Positions 34,580-42,702 of a stretch of DNA of 64,000 bases are shown here, piece by piece (positions within the stretch are counted from its first letter, which is position 1; each line of letters starts with the position of its first letter). The stretch covers positions 112,501-176,500 of the forward strand of contig WBZZ01006529.1 in NCBI GenBank assembly GCA_019918135.1, written 5' to 3'. The DNA is from Paulinella micropora (taxonomy: Eukaryota; Cercozoa; Imbricatea; Euglyphida; Paulinellidae). The notes beneath the pieces are model-generated. The model was not told where the DNA came from. It worked only from the letters and a program-made list of their open reading frames with translations, and ran no database searches. The translations under genes were made by a program, and so were the position numbers.

Positions 34580-35510
34580 GATCTTGATAAAAATGATGTC
34601 AAAGAATGAGGTAGTTGATAGTAAAAAATTCAAGTTTAGTGAAAAGCAAAGATGATGATTTTAAATAAATTTTTGAGGTTGATCACTGTCAAGTGGAAAA
34701 TGCTCTGGAAATTAATCATGCTATAAAAATTTGTTGCCGGAGCCAGGAAGTATTACTAATACAGCTTAGGATATTAAGTGTCAAAGTCAACAATCAAATT
34801 CACATTGACAATCATAATCATGAGTCAAATTAGTGCAATTCAACTGTAACTTGTATTAATATTGAGAACCAGTGTAGGTAATAACTCAGACTTTAGCCCT
34901 TAACCGGCGGGCGAGCGCCACATTTGTGATTTGTGGATCATTGCCGCCCGCCACAATTGTGGCAGTGTTTTTGAAACTGAATAAAACATCATCATTTCTC
35001 AACGTAATAATACTGAAATAAGCTTGATATTAATATTTCAAGACATGCTCAGTGAAGTCTATTATTAATAATATCGATACGTCACTGAGGTACGGAGGTA
35101 AAATCTCAAGTTATCGGGAAGTGACTTAGTTATGTTATATATCAAAAATAGGTGCCAGTTGAACGCGAGCAATCCTAGTCATTGCCACAAATGTGGCAGT
35201 GTTTTTCAAACTGAATAAAATCATCATTTCTCAACGTAGTAATACTGAAATAAGTTGGATATTAATATTTCAAGACATGCTCTATCGATACGTCAAGGTA
35301 CGGAGGTAAAATCTTATCTGGAAGTGACTTAGTTATGTTATCAAAAAATAAAATCGTCAGCGGCGAGCCAGGATGCACCCACTTGTTCGCTTAAATATGA
35401 CAGAAGTAATTATTACAAACAAAGTACTGCTAATATTGCCACATTTGACTAAGGCGAATGGTAGCAGAGAGAAAAAAAACCGTGGCACCACGAGCGCAAG
35501 AAATTGTTTG
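34580..35510. repeat. AT-rich segment with an imperfect 200-bp direct duplication
   Basis: The stretch starting GCCACAATTGTGGCAGTG (about 34950) and running through TATTAATATTTCAAGACATG and ACGGAGGTAAAATCT recurs from about 35187. The copies differ by small deletions. Just upstream is TTAACCGGCGGGCGAGCGCC. The TTAA next to a GC-rich start and repeated GCCACAATTGTGGC palindromes hint at a DNA-transposon end (piggyBac-like), but no second end was found. No gene. Confidence 0.45.
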
Positions 35511-35519
35511 GTCGCTAAC

Positions 35520-36705
35520 CTGTCGAATTCAGCGCCCTATCCTTGCATAACTATTTCGCGCGAAAGGAATTTTACCGAATCTTGCGTGCGTTGGGTTTTT
35601 CAGATAGAACAAAAAATTCTCGTCGGCCGCCAAGGAAGTTTTCCCCGAAGTTGGACGAAGGCCGGGGGGAGGGAGGGGAGGAGGGGGGGGAGAGAGAGAA
35701 AAATTTGTTTCCCCGATTTTCGGGGAAAGGCCGTTGGGGGTTGGGGGGGGGGGGGGCCGAAAAAACTCAGACCCCCGAATTCTCCCATTTCCCGAGGGGT
35801 GGGGGGAGATGGTGTAAGTGGAAAAAAATCACGAAGAGCGAAGAAGAAAATATCGTTTGGCCGCTGACCCGGCGACTTAGACGAGCTGGTCTTGCGCAAC
35901 GGACTGTTTGGCGTGAAGGAATTTTACCGAATCTTGCGTGGATTGAGATGTTTGGATTTTTCACGCGCCACCTGTCACCCCGACCATAGAAGAAAAAAAA
36001 AATATGTTCGTCCTCGGCCTCCAAATTTTTCTCCTTGATTTTTTGGGGAGGGCCGGGGGGGGGCGGGGGGGGGGGGGGCAGAAAATTTTGTTCCTTGATT
36101 TTTTGGGGAGGGCCCGGGGGGGGGGGGGGGCCAGAAAAATTTGTTCCTTGATTTTTGGTGGAGGGCCGCGGGGGGGGGGGGGCAGAAAATTTTATTCATT
36201 GATTTTTGGAGGAGGGCCCGGGGGGGGAAGGGGGGTTGGTGGTGGTGTCAGGGGGGAGCGAAAAAGTCGAATTTAGCGCCCTACCGTGCATAACTATCTC
36301 GCGCGAAAGGAATTTTACCGAATCTTGCGTGCGTTGGGTTTTTCAGATAGAACAAAACATTCTCGTCGGCCGCCAAGGAAGTTTTCATCCGAAGTTGGGT
36401 GAAGGCCGGGGGAGGGGGGGAGGAGGGGGGGGGGGGGGGGAGGGGGGCCGCAAAAAATTCAGACCCCCAAATTCTCCCATTCCCCGAGGGGAAAGAGGGG
36501 AGGAGGGGAGGGGGGGGGGGGGGCAAAAAATTCAGACCCTCGGCCGCCAAAAAATTATTTCCCCGCTGATTTCCGGGGAAGGCCCCCCCCGGGGGGGGGG
36601 GGTAGACAAAAATGGTTACTTGATTTTTTGGGGAAGAGAGAGGGTGAGGTGGTAGGGGAGGAGAGAGAGACTGAGTGAATGTGTGTGTGAGGGGGGAAGG
36701 AGTAG
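35520..36705. repeat. Direct duplication with G-run minisatellite
   Basis: About 150 bp at 35520-35680 (AATTTTACCGAATCTTGCGTG, TTGGGTTTTTCAGATAGAAC, CTCGTCGGCCGCCAAGGAAG) recurs at 36270-36420, and part of it at 35900-35945. Between them (36030-36240) four roughly 60-bp tandem units of TTCCTTGATTTTTTGGGGAG are each followed by a G run. No gene recognised. Confidence 0.65.
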
Positions 36706-36970
36706 GTAACCCTAACCCTAACCCTAATGCAACTACTACTATCTAACCCTAATCCAATTACTACTACTACTTTCTAACTCTAATCCAACTACTACTACTA
36801 CTACTATATAACCCTAATCCAACTACTACTACTCTCAAATCCTAATCCAACTACTACTATCTAACCCTAATCCAATTACTACTAATACTTTCTAACTCTA
36901 ATCCAACTACTACTACTACTACTCCTACTACTATATAACCCTAATCCAACTACTACTACTCTCAAATCCA

Positions 36971-37056
<86 letters not shown>

Positions 37057-37116
37057 AACTACTGCTACTGCTACTACTATCTAACCATAATCCAACTACT
37101 ACTACTACTACTACTA

Positions 37117-37194
<78 letters not shown>

Positions 37195-37480
37195 GCTAAC
37201 CCTAATCCAACCACTACTACTACTATATAACCCTAATCCAACTACTACGACTACTACTTTCTAACCCTAACCCAACTACTACTACTACTCTCTAACCCTA
37301 ACCCAACTACTACTACTACTCTCTAACCCTAATCCAACTACTACTACTACTCTCTAAGCCTAATTTAACTGCTACTACTACTATCTAACCCTAGTCCAAC
37401 TGGTACTACTACTATCTAACCCTAATCCAACTACTAATACTACTACTATCCAACCCTAATCCAACTACTACTACTACTTT
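36706..37480 (+). repeat. Interstitial telomere-like array with (CTA)n
   Basis: It starts with three CCCTAA units (AACCCTAACCCTAACCCTAA). For about 750 bp it then alternates CTAACCCTAATCCAACTACT units with (ACT)n tracts, two of them nearly 100 bp long (36961-37056 and 37098-37192). CCCTAA implies TTAGGG-type telomeres. The array is degenerate and internal, so it is an interstitial telomeric sequence and not a chromosome end. Confidence 0.85.
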
Positions 37481-37774
37481 CTCTCTCTCAAACAAAAAGC
37501 GAGAGAGAGAGAGTGAGGGGTAGGGGAGGAGAGAGAGACTGAGTGAACTTGTGTAGAGAGACTGAGAGAGGGAGGGAGGGAGCATCGCGGCCTGGCTGGA
37601 AAACCAGCAACAATCACAAACGTCAATATAAATAACCACCGAGCAAGAACAAAAAACCTGATTATATAAGATAAATCGTTCTAAATTAAGTATATACATA
37701 ATACAAAAATGTATGTATGTATGTGTATGTGTGTATGATGCATTAGATGCACGTATTGCATGTATGTATTGTGG

Positions 37775-37805
<31 letters not shown>

Positions 37806-38547
37806 CGTGGGCATGAGTGCGTGTGTTGATGCTTTTGTGTGTGCGAGCGTGTTTGTGTGTGTGTGTGTGTGTGTTGGTATTTTTGTGCATGTGTATGTAT
37901 GTACTATGTATGTGTGTCTGTCTGTGTGAGTACTTGTGTGTATCTGTACCTATGTAAGTAAGGATTTTAATTACATATTGCACCATTACAAATTGTACTA
38001 TTGCAAAGAGAAATAAATGAGTTTGAAAGAAGAGAAATCAAAAGCGAAATCATAAACACAACTGGAGAGAGAGCCATCCTCAAGACACTAACGCTATTTC
38101 CTCTTTCAAAAACTGCTAAAAATCTATCTGCTCACAAATAATACATGTTCACCATAATCAATATAGTTATAGATCCGATCTGATGTTCTTTTCAGTCTTT
38201 TCTACATGTACATCTTCTCATTTCTCATATTTACAAGTTTCTTATAGTCTTGTCTACATGCATATCTTCTGATTTCTCATTACAAGTTTTAAGTTACGAC
38301 CACGGTTAACAGTGTTGATTTACACAGCAGTATTTTGTTTTAGGTGTCTTGCCTATAATAATCAACGTTGTTCTAAGTAAACAATCTAAAGAAGTCACAG
38401 TGAAAGTATATAAGAAATTCAGTTTCTGTTGAGAACAAATTCCCCGCCACCTGATCCTGGTAACGGCTATTGAATCAGCCAAAATTGCCAAATCAAAAAA
38501 ATCTCAGTCATATCTCTGCACCTTCCAAAGTTGTTCCCAAAAACTCA
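37481..38547. repeat. Composite-repeat fragments and TG array at the left edge of the Polinton
   Basis: 37481-37690 is the counterpart of 26520-26840 (inverted), 37690-37950 is a TG array, and 37960-38410 carries the GAGAGAGCCATCCTCAAGAC and ATCAACGTTGTTCTAAGTAA modules. The last 140 bp before the element are unique. No gene. Confidence 0.65.
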
Positions 38548-38553
38548 GTTTGT
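38548..38553. repeat. Target-site duplication, left (GTTTGT)
   Basis: GTTTGT lies directly before the left terminal repeat and is repeated exactly at 59815-59820 after the right one. Six base pairs is the usual Polinton target duplication. Confidence 0.9.
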
Positions 38554-38775
38554 AGTAGTTGATACACCGGAACTGGTCGAAAATTTTCTATAACATACAA
38601 AAATTTCCGACCACTTTCGATGTTGTATGATAAAAACAAGCAATCAATACAGAAGTCTAAAAGCACTCAAAACGACAACCACAAGCAACAGAAAAAATAG
38701 TAGTTGATAACCCGAAACTGGTCATGAATTTTTTGCAAATTCACGACATCGTTTCGGGTTGTTTTAAGCCTTCCT
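38554..38775 (+). repeat. Polinton terminal inverted repeat, left
   Basis: 222 bp, matching the reverse complement of 59593-59814 with one visible difference near 38755. The tip motif AGTAGTTGATACACCGGAAC has a second, diverged direct copy inside the repeat at 38699 (AGTAGTTGATAACCCGAAAC), mirrored on the right at 59669. Terminal repeats of protein-primed elements are where replication starts. Confidence 0.93.
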
Positions 38776-38957
38776 ATTGATTTGGCGAACTTTCAATACT
38801 AAGCATCAAAACAGCAAAATAACGAAATCAAATTTTCAATCAATACAAGCAAACAAAACAAAGAAATCTCTCTTCCTCTACTTCAAAAAATAAAATAAAG
38901 ATTAACGAACCGCTTCGTTATTCCTTATAAAGATTAACGAAAAAATAAAACTATAAA
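38776..38957. promoter_or_regulatory. Left subterminal spacer with a TAACGAA hairpin
   Basis: There is no gene here. A perfect hairpin (TAACGAA-CCGC-TTCGTTA, 38903-38920) is followed by a repeat of AAAGATTAACGA (38930-38941). TATAAA lies directly before the ATG at 38958. It is probably the upstream region of the small zinc-finger gene. Confidence 0.4.
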
Positions 38958-39134
38958 ATGGAGGACTATATAAGACCTAATTCTAAACAATTATACGAAC
39001 AAAAAAATAGAGAGCAAAGGAACAAGAAAGCAAGAGAAAAAATAAAATGTGAGTGCGGAGCAGAGGTATCAAGAGCGAACTTATCAAGACATAAAAAAAC
39101 ACACCGACGGAAAACCAAAGTTATCCAAAAATAA
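38958..39134 (+). CDS. Polinton part: small C2H2-like zinc-finger protein
   Basis: A 58-codon frame from ATG 38958 to TAA, basic throughout. The second half holds CECGAEVSRANLSRHKKTH, a compact Cys-x-Cys...His-x4-His finger. TATAAA abuts the start codon. Small zinc fingers of this type are common accessory proteins in Polintons and Polinton-like viruses, where they probably bind DNA. A similar single finger is present near the other end (59007-59456). The 3' end runs into a hairpin shared with the convergent gene. Confidence 0.65.
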   Translation: MEDYIRPNSKQLYEQKNREQRNKKAREKIKCECGAEVSRANLSRHKKTHRRKTKVIQK

Positions 39135-39136
39135 AA

Positions 39137-39167
39137 TAAGTTTATTTACTATACATAAATAAACTTA
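39137..39167. terminator. Perfect hairpin between convergent Polinton genes
   Basis: TAAGTTTATTTA and TAAATAAACTTA form 12-bp arms around a 7-nt loop, 3 bases after the zinc-finger stop and 20 bases from the stop of the convergent gene. Position suggests a two-way transcript 3'-end signal. Confidence 0.5.
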
Positions 39168-39186
39168 AGGGTCCAAAAATAGACTT

Positions 39187-39564
39187 TTACAAAGTCTCAA
39201 GTTGAACAGACCAATTGATTGTTTCTTCGTTATTCCCAACCTTTTTCATCAAGGCTGAGATAGAAGGAAAGACAAGAATTTTCTCCTCTTCTTTACCAAG
39301 AGAAACCAGAAAGAAAGTTTTCTTTTTTGGATTTTTCATGGTTGCATCTCGTTCTACCCAAGCGAACGAATAATTCTCACTTCTCTCCGCTGGGTTGCGA
39401 ACAAAATATTTTCGCTCCGCTTGAAAGGAAGTTATTTTTTCTCTCCCAAGCACAGCGAAATCTCGCGGAACCCTCACTAGTCTGGGGTTTTTTATTTCAG
39501 TAGGGGCTTTCTCCTCAACTTTGCCCCAAGTCTTCCAGAAACCTACAACCACATTCATCGACAT
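39187..39564 (-). CDS. Polinton part: unknown 125-residue protein
   Basis: Frame from ATG 39564 (a second ATG lies two codons on) to TAA. I recognise no family. The protein is basic with Trp and Phe in the middle (NYSFAWVERDATM) and a KKKTFFLVSLG strand-like stretch, so a small globular alpha/beta protein is likely. A 20-bp palindrome of the element-wide family (39569-39588) sits just upstream of the start. Confidence 0.55.
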   Translation of the reverse strand: MSMNVVVGFWKTWGKVEEKAPTEIKNPRLVRVPRDFAVLGREKITSFQAERKYFVRNPAERSENYSFAWVERDATMKNPKKKTFFLVSLGKEEEKILVFPSISALMKKVGNNEETINWSVQLETL

Positions 39565-39588
39565 AAGTATCTCCAACACGTTGGAGAT

Positions 39589-39834
39589 TACGAGAACTAA
39601 TAGAGTTAGGACTTACCACCCCCAGCGAGGTTGATTTCGCCAACTCCTTCAACCAATTCTTCAGGCTCTCCCATTGTCTATTACACACACAAAAAGCATG
39701 TGTAATAGAAATTCCTTTGAATTAGGGTGGGGTGTTAAACCCCTTGGTTTTGAAAAAAACCAATGTATGTTGATAATGTTGTTTTCTAAGTAAAATCAAC
39801 ATATTTTAAATCAACATTTTACACTAAAGTCTTT
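39589..39834. other. Hairpin-rich intergenic spacer in the Polinton
   Basis: There is no gene. At least three perfect hairpins follow one another: CTATTACACA/TGTGTAATAG (39678-39708), GGGGT/ACCCC (39729-39743) and TTGGTTT/AAACCAA (39744-39763). TGTTGAT/ATCAACA pairs follow. Function is unknown. Confidence 0.5.
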
Positions 39835-40362
39835 TTATTCCGAGTTGCTATCCGCACTCTCGGTTCTGTAGACTCTGTGCATGTTCCTATTGTGTTCTAG
39901 TTTGCTATTAATGCTATCATTTACGTATTCGTTAATACCATCGCTTGAATATTTGTTAAACGAAGCATTAAATGATAAATGCTCGTTCTCAATACCAGCG
40001 ATGATATTATTCATGACAATTGCGGAAAGTTGGCCGCGATTATCTTTTTTCCATCTATAGAAATTATCTAATTCTTTGTTTTTTTTCTGTTCCAATCTTT
40101 TCTTTCTCAGGCGAGCGATTTTATCTTCCTCTACTTCATTACTTTCAATACTTAATCGTCGCAACATCTCATTAACCACCTCTAGTTTTACTATGTCTGG
40201 CTGTTTCTTTTCAACGAGACGAGAAATTTCTTTGTCTATTTTAGAAATTCTTTCTTCGTATATTTTTTTATCCTTATTTAGTCTATCCTTACTTGTTCTA
40301 CGAATTTCATATTCCTCAAACCAATCTGATTTAGTTTTGGTTCTACTCGGAATTAAGTCCAT
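39835..40362 (-). CDS. Polinton part: unknown coiled-coil protein
   Basis: Frame of 175 codons from ATG 40362 (MDLIPSRTKTK) to TAA. The middle (residues about 20-100) is rich in Lys/Glu with heptad-like spacing (KDRLNKDKKIYEERISKIDK), so a coiled coil is likely. The C-terminal part is Asn/Ser rich. No family recognised. A cluster of TGCGACA 7-mers lies directly upstream. Confidence 0.55.
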   Translation of the reverse strand: MDLIPSRTKTKSDWFEEYEIRRTSKDRLNKDKKIYEERISKIDKEISRLVEKKQPDIVKLEVVNEMLRRLSIESNEVEEDKIARLRKKRLEQKKNKELDNFYRWKKDNRGQLSAIVMNNIIAGIENEHLSFNASFNKYSSDGINEYVNDSINSKLEHNRNMHRVYRTESADSNSE

Positions 40363-40370
40363 TTTTTTTT

Positions 40371-40447
40371 TGCGACACTGCGACAAAAAAGCGAAATTCT
40401 GTCGCAACCTCTGCGACACTGCGACACCGCGGTGTCTTGGTGTCGCA
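40371..40447. promoter_or_regulatory. Cluster of six TGCGACA 7-mers
   Basis: TGCGACA occurs at 40371, 40379, 40412 and 40420, and its complement TGTCGCA at 40400 and 40441. The direct copies come in pairs 8 bp apart, each followed by an inverted copy about 20 bp on. The cluster is GC-rich inside an AT-rich element and lies just upstream of the minus-strand gene starting at 40362. It has the form of iterated protein-binding sites (operator or replication iterons). Confidence 0.5.
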
Positions 40448-40541
40448 TGGTGATATTCCGGAAATAGAATTTTCTAGAATTTTCTAAAAAAATTGACTTA
40501 CGGCAATACTTCAAATATCATTTTTTCCTGCATAGTTGTCA

Positions 40542-40639
40542 GGCATACTAGGCTATGAGACTAATGGGTTCGGCGTAGTCATTTAGATTTTCGGTTGCGG
40601 GTTCAAGTCCGAAGAAGTCTCGTCGCCAAGATATATGCC
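40542..40639 (+). ncRNA. Candidate structured small RNA, 98 nt
   Basis: GGCATA at the start pairs with TATGCC at the end. Inside, GGC/GCC and GAGAC/GTCTC continue the stem, and TTCGG/CCGAA closes an inner hairpin. GGGTTCAAGTCC resembles a Pol III B box. A T run follows at once, as for a Pol III terminator. It lies in the gap between two minus-strand genes. The arms do not give a regular tRNA cloverleaf, so I call it only tRNA-like; it could instead be a 3' hairpin of the integrase transcript. Confidence 0.3.
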
Positions 40640-40655
40640 TTTTTATTTTTTTTTC

Positions 40656-41696
40656 TTACAAATCCAATATTACCTTAGCCTTTTTTTCTCGCTTACTACT
40701 CCTGATATTCTCTGGTTGAATGTCTTCCCTCTTAAGTAATTCTTTTGTCTTTTTTTCTTTAATAACTTCTTTGGTCTGCTCCTTCATATCTTTTTCTTCA
40801 TCAACTGGTTTATCAAAATCAGTTTTTAATAAATCACGAGGGCTTACCAACTCATCGTTATTTAATATGATTTTAAACCCTTTCCTACCTTTGACTTTAT
40901 AAATAATTTTGCTGAAAGTCTTTCCGCCCTTTGAAAAAACATTCCTTTTATTTATTTTTCTTACATTATCGCCGATATTGAATTCATTAATTAAATTATC
41001 ACGTGTTATTGTCTGTTTATTTTTGTCTCTTCTAGCAAAGACATCTACTGGTTTGGCTTGTATCCCTCTATGAAGTTTATGATTGTAAGCATTAACCAAG
41101 TCTTGAATATAACTTACCCAGTCAAAATTTCTATTAGTTTCAAATAATAAATCCAACCACCTTCTAATACTTCTTATCACTCTATCAACAACCGCAAGTG
41201 CTCTATGGTCGCCAACTTCAACGACATCGTGTTTAATTCCATTTTCAATAAAATAATCACGAGTAGCACCTTTATATTCTCCTCCGCTGTCAGTTGTAAT
41301 TGACTTTGGTTTATAAGGTATAGATTTCAAAGCATAATATACTTCTTTCGCTGTTTTATTTTTTAGCGGAATGATTATTAAAAATCGGCTATGACAATCA
41401 ATCCAAACGAGCATCCAAGCATAGCCCTTATTGCCTTTCTTATCTTTTATCTTACTCATATCCGCTAAGTCTAAGAAAACTTGGTCTAGTGGTTTATCAA
41501 CCCATATCGTGTTCCATATTTTTGGGTTCTTTTTCTGGTGGTGAATTTCAAGTGCTTCTTCTTCTTTCGTCCTTTTTGTTTCTCCCGTTGGTGTGTCCTC
41601 AAGTTGACCCTTATCTCTATCTCCGACATGTCGGAGATTTACTGGTTGGAGATATTCCGCATTCTGTGTATTAATAATTGTATGTTTATAGTCCAT
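40656..41696 (-). CDS. INT: Polinton part: retroviral-type (rve) integrase
   Basis: Frame of about 346 codons from ATG 41696 (MDYKHTIINTQ). The rve catalytic core is recognisable from VFLDLADMSKI, through TTDSGGEYKG, to HRALAVVDRVIRSIRRW. A C-terminal SH3-like part follows (NIGDNVRKIN...LVSPRDLLKTD) and then a charged tail. The enzyme joins element ends to target DNA and is the hallmark of Polintons; the 6-bp target duplication fits. It is divergent from the gene at 41707 with only 10 bp between the start codons. One 20-bp palindrome (41619-41638) lies inside the frame. Confidence 0.88.
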   Translation of the reverse strand: MDYKHTIINTQNAEYLQPVNLRHVGDRDKGQLEDTPTGETKRTKEEEALEIHHQKKNPKIWNTIWVDKPLDQVFLDLADMSKIKDKKGNKGYAWMLVWIDCHSRFLIIIPLKNKTAKEVYYALKSIPYKPKSITTDSGGEYKGATRDYFIENGIKHDVVEVGDHRALAVVDRVIRSIRRWLDLLFETNRNFDWVSYIQDLVNAYNHKLHRGIQAKPVDVFARRDKNKQTITRDNLINEFNIGDNVRKINKRNVFSKGGKTFSKIIYKVKGRKGFKIILNNDELVSPRDLLKTDFDKPVDEEKDMKEQTKEVIKEKKTKELLKREDIQPENIRSSKREKKAKVILDL

Positions 41697-41706
41697 ATTA
41701 TATACA

Positions 41707-41964
41707 ATGAGATTTTTAAAGTCCAACATTAAGAATAAAAAATATAAAGTCATTAGTCCAAAAGGTAAGGTTATCAATTTTGGTGATACTAGATATGAAC
41801 ATTATAAAGACCGCATAGGACTATATTCACATTTAGACCATTTAGATAAAGTAAGAAGAAAAAATTATAGAAAAAGAGCAAAGGCTATAAAAAATTCAAA
41901 AGGTGAATTAACTTATAATAATCCAGAGTATAGTAATTTTTACTCATATCATTTCCTTTGGTGA
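41707..41964 (+). CDS. Polinton part: small conserved protein (KYKVISPKGK family)
   Basis: An 85-codon frame with YKVISPKGKVINFGD, RYEHYKDRIGLYSHLDHLDK and ELTYNNPEYSNFYSYHFLW. I recognise this as the small protein of unknown function found in many virophages, Polinton-like viruses and giant viruses. Its role is not known. The start is 10 bp from the divergent integrase start and shares an ATTATATACA spacer with it. Confidence 0.75.
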   Translation: MRFLKSNIKNKKYKVISPKGKVINFGDTRYEHYKDRIGLYSHLDHLDKVRRKNYRKRAKAIKNSKGELTYNNPEYSNFYSYHFLW

Positions 41965-41966
41965 AT

Positions 41967-42485
41967 TTAAAATTTTAAAAACACTCTATCTATTTCATCA
42001 CTTTTTTCTTTCTTAGCACCTGAAGATTGATTATATACCTTTACACTTACACTACTTGATTTTTTACCCTTACCTTTCTTTGGTTTTGGTGTTTCTTCTT
42101 CACTACTCTCGCTTTCACTTTCTTCACTTTCATCAGGCTGGGGCTCGGGTTTCTTTTTCTTCGCTCTCTTAGTCTCCGCCTTCGCTCTTTTGATTTTCAT
42201 TTTCGCCATCTTTTCTGCAATTATATCAGTGAAATCAACCTCATCCTCACTCTCACTCTTCTCCTCACTATCATCATTATCTCGTTCAGTAATAATATCC
42301 TTAGCCAAGTTCTTTTCTTCAATTTGTTTTATTCGTTCCTCCATATCTTCGTCTTCTTGCTTTACAGCATTTCGGTATTGTGCTAATACATTTTTAGCAT
42401 GCTCCATCTTTCGTTGTTTCGCTTTCGCTTTTATTCCTTCCACAGCACTACCCCAATTCTTACGACTTGCTTCAGCGGACGGCAT
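41967..42485 (-). CDS. Polinton part: unknown highly charged protein
   Basis: 172 codons from ATG 42485 to TAA, convergent with the preceding gene (3 bp apart). Helical Lys/Glu-rich first half, then an acidic Ser/Glu stretch (ESEESESESSEEETPKPKKG-like) and a Lys-rich part. Charge blocks of both signs suggest a disordered nucleic-acid- or protein-binding factor. No family recognised. Confidence 0.55.
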   Translation of the reverse strand: MPSAEASRKNWGSAVEGIKAKAKQRKMEHAKNVLAQYRNAVKQEDEDMEERIKQIEEKNLAKDIITERDNDDSEEKSESEDEVDFTDIIAEKMAKMKIKRAKAETKRAKKKKPEPQPDESEESESESSEEETPKPKKGKGKKSSSVSVKVYNQSSGAKKEKSDEIDRVFLKF

Positions 42486-42564
42486 AATCTCAAATATTAT
42501 ATTATATTTGAGATTTTATACTAAGATTAATATATTTTAGTATTTTTTAATAATTAATTGATAT

Positions 42565-42702
42565 TTGACAATCTCACTTCGTGCTATCGCACTTTCGTTT
42601 ATTGTCAAACATCGTTTTAAAATAAAATTTTATTCTAATAATATAGGAAACGATTTTCTAAAACACACGAAAGCGAAGCGAAAGTGTGAATTTAGAAAAT
42701 CA
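42565..42702. promoter_or_regulatory. Two stem-loops upstream of the tail-fibre part
   Basis: TTGACAAT (42565) pairs with ATTGTCAA (42601), enclosing CACTTCGTGCTATCGCACTTTCG. GATTTTCTAAA (42652) pairs with TTTAGAAAATC (42691) around a GAAAGCGAAGCGAAAG loop and ends one base before the tail-fibre ATG. A related stem-loop precedes the capsid part at 51738-51782. Confidence 0.45.

Noticed and set aside
35373-36655. Gly-rich frames (149-164 codons)
   Set aside because: They run through G runs and duplicated repeat sequence, with nothing gene-like in composition.
40542-40639. A normal tRNA gene in the Polinton
   Set aside because: The B-box-like stretch is not next to the closing stem and no standard T arm or anticodon arm forms. 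Kept only as a structured-RNA candidate.
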